This document shows positions 11,148 through 23,840 of a DNA stretch of 64,000 nucleotides, in pieces. A program made the position numbers and the translations under genes. The notes beneath the pieces were generated by a model. It had not been told where the DNA came from. It saw only the letters and a list, made by a program, of their open reading frames with translations, and did not search any database. The stretch's first letter is position 1; the number at the start of each line of letters is the position of its first letter. Origin of the DNA: Lateolabrax maculatus. Its lineage: Eukaryota > Chordata > Actinopteri > Acropomatiformes > Lateolabracidae. The DNA lies in contig CM062204.1 in the NCBI GenBank assembly GCA_031216445.1, positions 17,537,501 to 17,601,500 on the forward strand, given 5' to 3'.

Positions 11148-14109
11148 CTGGAGATCGGAGCCACAAGAAGTCAACAGCGTCCTCGTCAATAATGCATAGG
11201 TAATTGGCTGACTCCTCCTGAGCACCGACGTGAGCCTGAATAAATAAAGTTGTGTGTAAATAAAAGCGCCGCTCAAAAGCAGCAAATCAATGACAGATGC
11301 CCCAGGTGAGTGGGTGAGGGAGGGAGAGAAAATCCCTCTCCCCCTCTTCCTTTGTTTCCTTCGGTATTAAATAACAAGCAGGCTGCGTGTGCCTCAAAGC
11401 AGCGTGTAACAATCAGCTATGTAGATAACACCTCAGGAGCTCTGCTTATTTACGTGCATTTCATCCATCTTTGTTCTCTTGCCCACCCTCCCCACAGCAA
11501 CTCTCCACCGTTATCTCCTCTCTAACCATGTTTCTTCCTCACCTAGGCCTCTCCTTTCTACACACCTTTTTCCATCATCCCTCCATCTCTACAGTACATC
11601 TGTCCTCCTTCCCTCCAACCGCTTTCATAACTGGCGGAGGGTAAGGCCAACTGATAAGGACCCCTTCAGGGAGCTGCAGTAATGAGGTAGCGAACGAGTG
11701 AGAGAGAGGAGAGAGAGAGTGAAAAAGAGGGAAGCCGGATTCAAAAAGATTCAAAAAGTGTTTCAACAGTGGTGGTACACGCAGTGATATAGTGGAAAAT
11801 AAAGTGCTGGCTAAAGTGTAACCTTCAGGTGGCGTTCTTCAAAACGCAACACGACACCAAAAAAACAAAAACTGACTGACGATGTTAAACTCACATTTTT
11901 AAAAGAACTCATCCAGTCTGATTTGACTTTTAAATTTTCCTCTAAAGCCACAATATGCAGAATTAGAACATTTCAAACGTTGGCACCTCCCAATGGTTGT
12001 ATCAATAAAGACACTTCCCTAGTTGGGAACACTGAGATGAATGGGCTTAAAGCAGCATAGACTGCACCAATTTTCACTGGGATTGTCTAATTTTTCAACA
12101 TACAAAATTTAACACAACTATTAATAATAATAACTGAAAGATGTTAAAGTCACATAAAAGAGGGGCTTCAAGGTTGTAACCCTACAGATTTCAGTCATGG
12201 TTGATTTGGCTACAGTCAAGGTTACCATGATAACATCGGGTTTAATACCACAGCAAACACTCTTTGAGAAGCTACCTTTTATAAGTACAACAGAAGAGAA
12301 ACTGGTGTATCTCTTTACAGTGCAACCAAACAAACTCACGTTGTTTTAATAAAGAGCAGCCCTTCGTATAACATTGGGCTGTGGCTGTTTTTTCTTGTTC
12401 CATTACTCTCTGCAACATTTAAAAGCCAAAAATGTCACATTTCCTGTGAATCGTTTGTGCATGTGAAGGCAATTAAAATCCAGCCAAGGATTGACTCCAC
12501 CGCAAACAATGAAAACTTGGCTACTATAGACATTGGTAAAATGGATATTGCAGAAAAATGCCGGCCATAAATAATACAAACAGGGCCTGATTTCATGAAA
12601 ATCTTACGGATTACAATGTTGGACACGTCAACGGAAAATCCAAAGCAAGGCATTTCTGCCATCTGTGGTTGATAAAATTAAACAGGAAACAATTTGTTTT
12701 TAAAAATGATATGTTCAGTTGTTCCCACTTTTGAATATGTCCCAGAAAGCTTGGCTTGGCTGGATCATTCACAGGTGAAAAGAGGTCTGGATTAGACTTT
12801 CTCTAACCAATCACTAGGGACCAACTGAATCTAACGTCAGCTTGGGTCTGCAACATTACCACATCAGGAAACACCTGAGGTTCGTCGCTGAGTAGGCGGA
12901 GTTTGCACACCATTTGACAGTTATTCTAGCCGGCAGATTCACCGTATCCACCGTATGAGCCACATGGCCCATAAGCACAAAGAAGTCAAGAGAGATTGAT
13001 AAAACGCTGGCTTGTCAGTGCCGCTGGCTATCAAATTATACTCCATTTAAATAGTTTTCCTGGCCCTCAATGTTAGGTGTTGAGCGGTGCACTGGCACTG
13101 AAATGGAGCGGACCCCTTGACAACGTTTGACAACAATGCAATCGTTTAGTCCCCCCTGCATCACTGAGTGGGCCGGTTGTTTTTTAAGCGGAGAAACCGG
13201 TTTCAAGTCACGATGCCAGACCAGAAGCAGGTATCTTGGTGGATTCAAAGGTCTGGACCCAGACAGTAAAGAAATACGAGAAATGAGAGAAAGAGAAAGA
13301 AATCAGCTTTTAACGTTTGTGTCAGTCAAAAGGTAGAGAGGCTATATTCAGCACATGTAATGTTTAACTAGGTTTAAGTTGTTTTACCCTCCCCCATGTA
13401 TCCCTTAATGCACAATCGTGGGGTACCGTATAAACACAAACACACTGCAGTGAAAGGGCAACAGTCCAAAAGCAATAAACGCCAATAAACAAAGCCTTTC
13501 CTTAAAGCTTTCCCTTTTCCTTTAATGGCACTAATGCATCATTGTAGCAATTTGTTACACACAATCTGAGGGAAGGGATGCCAGACTGTTGTTAAATGTG
13601 CCCTCTGAGGTTGACAAGCATCAAAACAAATACATTTCAAAATAAAATGCAAGGTCAGATTCAGTGACCAGTGAGAATTTAAGAAGACTCATTTGCTAAT
13701 TGTCCCTTCCATGTTCTCTAGTTGAAAGCAGGAAACAATTGCTTGAAAAGAAAAAAAGGCATAAAAACAAATCAGAAAGAAAAGGATGATGATGAAAGAC
13801 GACGGAGGAACTGAGAGCCGGTAAAGAGGCTGGCCTTGAACTTCTTTCTGCCAAGTGAGGGTGCTCAGCAGGAGGGATGAGAAGAGGAAGATGCCCCTTT
13901 GATGGCAGTAAGAGTGTCTTTTAACATTCATCCAACACTTCCTGTCTGATGTCTGCATCAACCTTGAATGCCCGTCACTTCGCACACTGACCAGATCACA
14001 TAGCAAGAAAGCCAACAGGCCAGACAGCAAGTAAGCAATAAAGGAAAACATAAAGATAGAAAGTGGGAATAACCTACTGGGAGCTAACGTGTGAAAAGTA
14101 GTTAGTGTT

Positions 14110-14414
14110 CATGGAGTAGACCCAAAAATCTGGTCAAGTTTGTACAGCTGTTTTAATTTCATATTTTACATATTATTCTTATTTTACTCTTTTTTCTATT
14201 TATGATTATTTGATCATATTTTATTGTCAATTCTCCATTTTAAACTTACTTGACTCGCAGTACTTGCTTATCTTTCTTATATTTCTACTTCTATATATTC
14301 CTATATTTTACATTTTTTATGTCTATTGTTCAAAACAATGTACCAATATTCCAAAAAACAGTGAAAACCTACTTGGCAATAAATCTCATTCTGATTTTGA
14401 TTCTGATTCTGACA
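14110..14414 (+). mobile_element. 3' tail of a LINE-like retrotransposon, copy 1
   Basis: T/A-rich segment containing TACTTGCTTATCTTTCTTAT and ending in AATAAATCTCATTCTGATTT followed by tandem TTCTGA units (14387-14413). Tandem TTCTGA ends are typical of some fish non-LTR retrotransposon 3' ends. A related copy without the tail repeats lies at 45945-46180. No reverse transcriptase is present, so this is a 5'-truncated copy. Confidence 0.6.
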
Positions 14415-15211
14415 AGGAAATAAAAAGAATCATCCACCCAAATTAACCAAAAAACACTTCTACCGCCATTCATTTGTTTAGTGGTGATTTTTTTTCTTTC
14501 TCACAACTAGTCAGCTTAGATATTGGCATTGCAGGTAACAATAGATTTTGAACAAATAACAAAACAGGCAAATAAGAGCAGTGCTGGTGTCCCTTGGAAC
14601 CAAAGCACAGAGGCTTCTTTCCAGAGTTGCTATTTGTAAAAATCACAGGGAGAGCGTAGAAAAATCACTAACTTCAGTAGACATGACAGGATTGTGGGTT
14701 TACCAAATAATAAAAAATATAGCAGTAAGTAAGTTAATAACTGGAATGAGGGTAACATCCCAGACTGAAAAAGTAAGATGATTTACAAGAGGAATGTTTC
14801 GAGCTAATGGAAGTTTCAGAACCTAAGCATAAAAGTTCAAGTGATTCTTCAGCTTGTTCCAATACAGGGCGCACTTTTAAGAATTTTACTTTTTAATGAA
14901 ATTCAGTTTGGAAGCTCAAAGCATGCTCATGACTATTTTGAGTGCTGACCTCTAGTTTATGAAACATTGCAGCAATACATGTTTTCATGTGTGTACGGCT
15001 CAGAAAATAGAAGTGGATTTTAATTATAGCTGGGATTATTATGAATCAGAGGGTGGGTGGCTATGTATGACTGTGTGTGCACGTGCATGTAGTATTAGTC
15101 ATGCGTGGACCTTGGGAACTTATCCACACCAGAAAGGAGCTTTGATCAGCCCAAGGCAACATGGAAAGAGAAATTGGGGATTATGTTGCAGAGGGTACAT
15201 ACAGTCAGACT

Positions 15212-15264
<53 letters not shown>

Positions 15265-18200
15265 CACACACATGCACACACACTAACAGAAATAGTATTG
15301 GTTTGCCACGGTCTATTATCACAAAAAGGACTGTTCGATCTCTTTGAATTCCTTTCGCTTATGTACTTAATGTACATCTGTCTTCCACACACATTGTAAA
15401 TTCAATCTAAAAATAAAAGCATGGTCACATAAACCCCAGGAGATGTGTGATGGACGTTGAAGATTGTGTTGACAGGATGGGACACAAATAGCACGCCTAT
15501 ACATCCCTACATGACAGTACAGATGGATACGAGGAGATTATTTGGAGGCAAAAAACTGGCACTAGGGACGCAGTAACCCAACATGAATGATAGCCGAATA
15601 TATTTCCTTACCATACAGCATTAGAGTCAGCATTATAGTCTCTAGGGCATTTAGGTATAAACTGGAGAATAATAACACTTTTCAGAGTATCTGTGTGTAA
15701 GCACACTCCAATCTGTTGTTTATAGTTTCCGAGTTTTACTTTTGTTCTGTTAAAACTCACAATGAAGTCCTTTATCACTAAGAGTTTTGTCCCAAGAGCC
15801 GATCCCTAGCTGACAGAAACACTAAAAACCAATTAGGTGTAAGATCCTGTTAGGCTTTTCGGTTCTCAAGCTGTTTAAAAAAAGCAGCAGATGGTTAAAA
15901 ACTTCAGCATGTCGATGGGATAATTGGATGATCATTATTTGTAGATGAAAAGGAGATAACAACAACTTTTTATATATTTATTATTGTATGTGTAATTGCA
16001 ACTGAACAAACAAATGATAATGTACAGAAAGTGTCAAAATTTTTCATGTTAACATTAGTCAAAGTTCCCCAGTGATTTGATTGGAGTCACTTTGTAGTTA
16101 AGTTGTAGTTATGTTGCTTATTATTTTTCTCTTCAGCATGCAACTACTGGCTAATACTGTAGATAAAACTGTCCTATAGGAAACAAGAGCATTGGTCAAA
16201 TATTCACTTGAACTGTTACGTTTCTATTTCCCCGACAAGCGACCCCTTGTGGTCATGCCAGTAATGACTATCCTTTCTAAAAAAACAACAATATTGCGTG
16301 TTTGTTTAAACAACTTGAAATTAAATACAGTATAAAATGTATAATATAAGGAGGGGGAAGGAGTTAACTGATATGCTGGAATTATTTCTTCTGTGTAAGG
16401 ATAAACAATTGTTTGTCAAGAAATAGTCACGCAACGTAACTTCATCTAAAATTACAAATTTCTTTAACTCCTCAGTTGTAGTTGCAAAAAGTTTTTTAAA
16501 TACTGCTCTTGGGTCTTCATCCAACCAAAAGGGGTGCAAATCAGCAAAACATTGTTGTTTTGAATTGCACTGAAAAACATTCAAATTTATCATTAAATGG
16601 TTATCTGGTACGAGACCGTGCTGGCCTGCAACAGTATACAGTATTCATAACGATGAACGAGTACAATGTTTGCATGCTATGTCAGGCTTAACCTCTTTTT
16701 CATGATCAACGTATTCGTTATTTCTGGCTCTTCTAACTTGTTTTGGCTCTAACCAGCCTGTGTGGTGACAGGGGGTTTCTTCTCATAACTATAGCCAGTG
16801 TTTGTATTTAAATAGAAAATCTTTGCAACCCACTGGTGTTGGTATCAAGGTCACATTTTTATTGATTCGAGTTCTTTCTTTTTTAAGGCATGAAATGTAG
16901 CCCCGGGCTATTCACAACAGTTAATTTTCATCTATTTAAAGTTGACATTTTACATTATTTTAAGGTGACCCTGCCTCACAAGTGCTTCAGGCACAAATTC
17001 ATTGTAATTGATGCAAACATTAATGACTCTCATTGTAGCTGATATGAACACAAGTTTTTAATTTGGTAGTTTATGTATTAAAGCCTCAGGTTATTTATTT
17101 GTACAGTACATTCCCTGTAGTCCCTCTGCCTCAGTTCGAAGAAGGACAGCTGGTTACTCTGAATTTGCATTTTCTTGATTAAAAATGCTTGTAATTAATG
17201 TCAATACTAAACGCAAAACTGTACAATGTGACCATGAGGGAAAAACGCAGATGGTGAAGAATAATGTCACACAACACATAAGCTCAAATCCTTTTTCATC
17301 ATCTTATGCTTTTTGAGTTTCACTCTGTAGTCTGCAGCTGCAGTGGGCAGTTCCTGCAAACTTTGTTTTTTTTCATGTTGAAATATGTTTACATTTATTT
17401 TTAGAAGAATATTTGTGTGTACGTGTACATACACAGTATGTCTGTGTGTATTCACAAGTCTGTGGAAAAATTCATATTCATGACCTATCGCTTATATGAA
17501 TTTATTGTAATTGTATTTGCCTGTTACTGGTCATTGACTGCGCACTCATATTTACAATTACTCACAATTGGGATAAAACACAGAAAGCTGCATTCATTTT
17601 ATTCACTTTCTGTTTTATTCTGTTATTTCGTGATACATGTTTTATTGAGATTTAAACAAGAGTGTGAAAAAGTGAGAAAACAAGGTGATATCTCAAATAC
17701 ATAAACTAGAACCAGAAGTAAAATCCATAAAAAAAAATAGAAAACAAGAAATGAGAACATCAATACTGCAACTCTCCCTCTCATAAGCCATATTTCATCC
17801 TTCCCATAGACCATAAAACAAGCTTGTTCCCAGTGTACGGAAATTTTCGGATTTTGCATGGTGCGTGTGATCTGCCAGGTGTTCTTTTATAGCTATATCT
17901 ATGAAATCAATATGCAATCTTTGTATATCGACATAATGGGGAGATACTTGTTTTCTGTTCTATTCTATCTATAGTTGCTGTGTGTAAACTCCAGGTGTCT
18001 GATAGTCTGACCCCCCACAGTGCAACAAATGATTCACATGAAAACAAATACAGATTCTTCACAGATCCACTAATGGTGCATTTTGGGGATTACATATGGT
18101 GAAATATGGTGTGACACTTGTTTATGCTTGTAGACTGTGGCTGGCATAGTTTGGATGATTGTTTAAAGATGATGATCAGAACTGGAACCTAAAAGTTTTG

Positions 18201-20084
18201 GCCTCTGCATATCTGATTACCAACTCTATACGCGCAGTGACTTTCTGACTATCCTCAAAGGAGTGACAGCCTCTCTAGTGACTTGGATGAAAGTTTTAAT
18301 AAGATGAATAAAAAAACATTGTTCACCTGAAGCATCCCTCCTAGTGACTGTACTCAGAGCTACAATATTTTCCCTGCAGGCGTTAAAAAGTATCTCAGAC
18401 AGTGTGGAGACATCCGAGGGGAATTTACTGCCTGACCTGGAGGTGCAGAGCCTCTGCGTCAACATCATCCATTCTTTTGCTCTAACCTTTGTCAGCACAC
18501 ATTCTATTTCACTCTCTGTACAGTGTTTTTACCACATCTCAAAGGAGTCAGAAAGGTTCTGTGGGTGTGAAAGCCTTTGCTTTAAGGTGACTAGAGTAGT
18601 ATCTGTGAGGGCAGGAAAGCTTCCTTCTGAGGCACTTTCTGATATCTCGCTTGTATCTCTGCCTCTGTACTGCTACAGATAATCCGTCACTCCTTTTAAA
18701 CTCTCTTCTCAAGGTTTCAGCTGACAACTTCTGGGCTCAGCAGGCTTTGGTCACTGTGTTGATTTGGGATAAAAGGTGATCAAACAGTGGCACCGAGAAG
18801 GCCATGTTTCCATTTCCAGGCATATGCTTCTTGTTAACCCTGTGCTCTGTGGTGTCCTCTCTCAGGGTAGAGCAAGCCTCCATCTTAATGAATGGCTTCG
18901 ACACTGTCAACACTGAACTCCCAGGTTTGTGAAAAGACCTTCCTCTTTCTGAGTTCTGAGGCATAGCTGAACACAAATACACAGACACATTCCCTAAGAC
19001 ACAGTCCTGTCCATTGCTAGTCTGTACATTTGGTACATTGGCTGTTTGGGCGAATAAACACAAATGGTCAAATTCGCAAGAATGATGCAAGGCGAAAATA
19101 CACTGAACACACCTTAATAAGACAGCTGTAAAAGCTGATAATTTGTGTTGAACAAATTTACTATAACTTAATTTTACAAATTATTTTGACAATAAGGAGC
19201 AGAGCTGATTTACACAAGATGACTTGTCACACCATGATGACATTTAGAGCACCCAAGATTTAGAGGATTGGATTTAGACCGGTGTTGTGGAAAAACAATA
19301 TTGGGCTGCCGTCCCTCCCTAAGAGACAAAGCCAACCACTCGAGACATTTCATTTTCTATCACATTATCCTTCACATTCACTACGCTTCCCTCCCAGCCC
19401 TTTGCTGTCCCCTGAGGTTTCTGACACAGAGACAGGAAATAATCAGAACTCTGCAGAGCTAATGCCACAAAAGAAACATCGAACTCCAGATTCCCTTTAT
19501 ATGTACCAAGCTGATCTTTTCAGAGTGGTGGCTGCAATCCCAGTGTGTATTTTGTCTCTGCTGAAGCTTTCTTACTGACTTTACAGTCTTTGACGTGCTT
19601 GTCACTGTCTCCTCTGTCTCATTTGCCTGAGGTCTGTCATTCCCCCTGGACATGCACACAGATAAAATCTCACTGCTTTAACTTACTTTGTTTTTTGTTA
19701 TTGTTGTACTGAGTATGTATTTTACTTTGTTAGTTCTTTGTTAAATTTATAACAGCATTTCCTTACCTTGGACTTCTACTGCAGTAGGATTTTTTTCCCC
19801 CTGAACACCATTTTCTAATCCTTAACAAAAAGATCCTTTATTTAAACAAAGACTGAATATTCATTTCTAACTCAACGACAGATGACTCCTGTTCATTTTG
19901 TCTGTCAAATAAAACTTGGCTGTCTGATTGTTCAAGGGACACTTCGACATGAGGACGGAAGGAGCCAGGGATAAAACCTCCAACACAGTGATTAGGAACG
20001 ACCCGGAGCCACAGAAAAAAAAGGAACCATTGTTAGTAAGAGATTTTGTTGTTTTTGTCTGAGGCGGCGTCCATAGTGTCAGAC
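14415..20084. other. Intergenic sequence, no gene seen
   Basis: Contains the (CA)n tract at 15214-15283. The open frames at 14959-15399, 18344-18682 and 18737-19090 are of ordinary chance length for this composition and show no domain. I found no convincing exon with paired splice sites. Confidence 0.5.
15214..15283. repeat. (CA)n microsatellite
   Basis: About 70 bases of CA interrupted twice by ATG near the right end. Confidence 0.95.
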
Positions 20085-20602
20085 TTTGGACCTGTTCAGA
20101 CCTGGTATTAACATCCTCCCTGGCTGATCCGATCACACGTGGACAGCTCTCAGTCCATCAGTTCACACCTGGCAGTGACAACATGTGATTGGATCTCACT
20201 TTCCCGCTCTCTCGTTTTGAAGTGAAGAACAACAACCAGTGCTGTTACAGACACTGTGGCTAATATCATGAAATACTTTTGTTATGAACAAGCCGGTTAA
20301 TGTGAGTTTTGTTTCCATTGTCTTTTCAGCAGACATATAATTCAATAGTGTTACAGCAGGTAAAATCATTTTTTATCATAGACTGTATAGAGGAAGGTTT
20401 ATATGACCACTTGTGACATGACTAACTTCTGCTTATGCAGTCAGTGTGGCCCAGGACACATTCACGTTCATACTGCTGAAAGAATCTGGACACAAGTGTC
20501 CCACACCACCTCTGAATGTGGTCTGAGTGATCGGATCTCCATGCGTCCTCAATCCATCTTGTGTGTGGTCACACCTGTACTTGGAGCTGTCCACTTGTGA
20601 TC
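20085..20602. mobile_element. Inverted-repeat MITE
   Basis: The left part contains GATCCGATCACACGTGGACA (20127-20146) followed by GCTCTCAGT. The reverse complement of the right end reads ATCGATCACAAGTGGACAGC, then TCCAAGTAC. A second internal inverted match involves GATCCGATCACTCAG. Together with ACCTGGTATTAACAT near the left end this matches a widespread fish MITE that I recognise from memory. No transposase is present, and the open frame at 20403-20600 is incidental. Confidence 0.65.
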
Positions 20603-23380
20603 GATATTACAAGAAGGCACCTTTGATTTGTTAAGTTTTGATTTATTGCTCGTAAACAACGACTGCTCCTTAAGACAGAAGCTCCCTCACCACAATGCAC
20701 AACAATGAAATGGAAAATTTGCCACTTTTTATGTGGCAGTCCAGTCAGTTTTGATGGTAAATGTAATCAACTGAAGCAGCTGTGCCCCAGAGACACAGAG
20801 AACATCAACTCTTTGTGATAACAACAACTCCAGGCATTTTTCACACTATATCCCTAACTAGGATGGATGGAGATAAGGTTGAAAACCGGCCAAATTTCCC
20901 TCTAATAACAGAAATACAAGAATATGATTGGTCAGCTTAAACTAGGGACAGTATAATATGTACAATAAAATACAGTACCTTTTTTTTTTGTGAGGTGATG
21001 AAAAAGTCTAGAAGCCGTTCTTTACATCATTCGGAGCCCAAGAAGGTTCAGGTAGGGGATGGAGTCAATAATTCAACTTGTGTGCCTCCTCTGACACATC
21101 AACATTGGCTTAAATTGCAACATCATGAAGGATTCCTGTCCCAACCTCAACAGCACAGCATGTGCCCAGCTGTAGGCAGACCTGCTGAGAGAGCTAAACT
21201 TGTACAGGTTGCACTCTCAACCTGTGCAGGTTATTTGAACCTCTCCTTTTAGTAGGCCATAGATGAGAAAACAAGGTTGGGGTGGTTAACCTCTATTCTC
21301 TATGCCAAAGCTGTGATCTCCAATTCAGAATTGGCCCTGGCAGAGAACATGCGATGGCGGCTGTAAATAACATGGGTAACAATGGTGACATTCTGTGTCA
21401 GCTGCAGAGATGATTTTTACTGAGCAACACTGGAATCAGAGAGCCATCTATCACGAATGCTGGCTGCATCACACCCACCTCCTGTCTCTCCTCTGCTGCT
21501 CCAGGGAAGCTGATGTTGTTGGCCAGCAGATACAGCAAAGGTTTTACTGATGTAACAGCTGTGGAAACAGAACAGTCACTGAGATCCAGGCAACCACCTG
21601 GCACTTCTAGGAAGCTCCCTTACGCACAGTGGCACAGTGCAGCTAACAGCTACTTTACAGGCCTCCAGGCATAGTTGCAACTTGCTCCTCTCACAAGATG
21701 ACATTCATCAGAAGAGAGCAACTGAAAGATTTTGAATAAGATGGCTTAATCACAGGGGATTTCAAGGTCACTCCCATAAAAAGAGATTTAATGCGGGTGT
21801 CCAGGGTTGCGTAACGCCAGGGGACCTGGAGGTTTGTGTATTGCTGCATGTTGTACTTGAGGCTAAAGGATAAAACCCAGAAGAAGTGTCGTAATATTTA
21901 AAGCTGCACAAATCAATATTTTTATAGTAACACATGCCCAAAGGATGACATATACAAAGGGGGCCATCCGTGGAGACTCACAGGGAATTATTACCTGACT
22001 CTGCATTTTCCCCACATCTACAGAGCGTTGTAGTGTCTTTCAGTTCACTGTTTTGAGTTTTGAGCCAGTAACTAACTGGTATCCAATTTCATCAACCTAC
22101 TTTCCAACATTTTCTTATACTATTTTTATTACATATAAAAACAATAAAAGCATGTATTCTTGGCATATTTACAGTACTGGAGGGCTTTCTGAGATGAGCT
22201 GGGTTAGAAAAGCTTTCTTACATGCATTTTCATGTACTTTCAATAACATTGGATAAATTGTTACAATTTATTTAGATCTTGTCCGCATTAAATTTACATG
22301 TGTGTTTCCAATGGGTATTGTATGTACATGGCAAGTGTATAAAGGGTATACATTTCCTCTCTTCTCTCCTAAAATACTATAATTTGAACAGTAAAGTTTG
22401 TACTCACTCTGGAATGAGCAAACCAGAATAAGACTTTCTCTTGCTGTTACATTAAGGAGACATTTGTCCTCATAAGAGCCCTCAACTGTTGATGGTGGTG
22501 CACTTGTGTCTCCTTCAAGGCTGTCAGTACTTCTCTGATTCCCCTCAATTGGCAGATTGTCCTTCATTGCGACAGAAGCTCTTTGGTGTAGCCTTCCTTT
22601 TCTTTTTTATTTTTCCATTTTCTTCCTTTGTCTATGGTTTGTGACCATGGGGTCCTAGGCTGGAATAACAATAACACAGTGGGGAAGATGTTAAAGTTTA
22701 AGGAAAATGAGTCAAAAGGAGTAGGATTCAGGTAAACACTGCAGCAATGTTTTAGGGACCGAGGTTCAAGCCTGAAGTGGTAAATGGAAATTAATCTTTT
22801 GTCTTTATGTATAAAGTTTTATTTGTTTTTACTTTTTTTTTTTCTTCAGCTTGATAACTGTGTTATCACAAATAATATGTGGTTAAAACACATAGATCCC
22901 AGGAATGCAGTGATGGCAACAGACATCAACAACCTTTAGTCAAAAAAAGCAAAATAAATAGTAAGAAATACAGTTATCAAAAATGTTAAATATATATAAA
23001 ATAAAAGATAGAGAGAATAGCCTATCCCCCCATAGTTATTGCTGCTATGCCTGTCAAGCTTTCTATTCTCGCACCGCACATAATGCAGTTTACTGCACAA
23101 TTACAATGGTTTGTACAATTATAACAGTTTACCACAATTTACTTTTTACAATGTGTCCTTAATTTGAGACAGAAGTAAACAATTCTCATGTTGCCATCTG
23201 AAACTTTAAGCAACAACTTTAGCTGGTAGATTTTATTAATCCAAGGGATTGAGTACAAGACATCAGGAGGAGGACTCAGATGCAGACGATAGAGGCAGGC
23301 AGGGACGGTTCAATGATTGATTGTGAAACTGAAGGTGATAAAGAGGCTTACAGGCAGGTAAATGCAGGCAGACAGACTTC
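20603..23380. other. Intergenic sequence, no gene seen
   Basis: No recognised gene. Bases 23030-23075 (CTGTCAAGCTTTCTATTCTC) resemble 35465-35495 (CTGTCAAGCTTTCTGTTCTT), a short shared repeat fragment. Bases 23250-23375 resemble the reverse complement of a retroelement 3' tail (antisense of CTGCATCTGAGTCCTCC), at low confidence. Confidence 0.45.
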
Positions 23381-23389
23381 TTACGGGGG

Positions 23390-23840
23390 TACATCGCCAT
23401 GGTGACTTATGCTGCCCAGCTAACCTGCTCCTGGGCAGCGGTTATGTTATAGATAACAGCTCAGTGCTTATGAAGTCATCGCCCACTGACCAATCAGTGG
23501 TCCCGTGGAGCTCGGTGCCCTGATCGTGGGAGGATCTCGTGGGAGGGTAAGAGTGTTCAGAGACCAGAAAAGCTCTTTGGCTTTCCCTGACATTTCATAT
23601 GAGAGATATGGACTCTGGTTGGAGGGAATGACTGATCTGTGTCAGCTTCTTGAGCCGTATGTGGGACACACGGGAGTCGTGCGCTCCCACAGACTGTAGC
23701 ATTATATTGCGTTACTTGACATTGTGGCAGAGGGCAGCTCCCTCCTGTCTTCTTCATTTCATTTTTTCCTGTTGGCTGCAACTATGTCAGAGTTATTTCA
23801 TTGTGCTTTTGTTTACAGATATCATCCTACAATAGACTGA
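23390..23840 (+). pseudogene. Harbinger (HARBI1-like) transposase fragment, decayed
   Basis: The + strand frame at 23505-23696 includes LAFPDISYERYGLWLEGM, then DLCQLLEPYVGH and RSHRL. This matches the N-terminal region of HARBI1-type PIF/Harbinger transposases, where a conserved YERYRF...YLCQLLEP...RS stretch precedes the DDE core. A stop (TAG, 23697-23699) follows at once, and the continuation (ALLDIVAEGSSLL, 23715-23755) is in a shifted frame. The catalytic DDE region is absent. Upstream sequence (23390-23500) probably belongs to the element's 5' end. Family by motif recognition; boundaries approximate. Confidence 0.6.

Larger units (their letters stand above)
9411..14100. other. Intergenic sequence with purine-rich block, no gene seen
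   Basis: Holds a (CA)n run (9791-9815), the compound GT/GAGT/GA microsatellite (10704-10830) and the purine-rich block that follows. Open frames at 9732-10403, 10767-11054 and 13689-14051 are low-complexity or lack domains and splice context. Bases 11150-11300 are complex sequence without repeat character but have no coding signal. Confidence 0.55.

Noticed and set aside
13140..13240. tRNA-like or SINE-like block (GGTTTCAAGTC near 13198)
   Set aside because: No paired A and B boxes or cloverleaf could be drawn.
18344..18682. 112-codon open frame preceded by a CAG
   Set aside because: No recognisable domain, no matching donor, and length is within chance.
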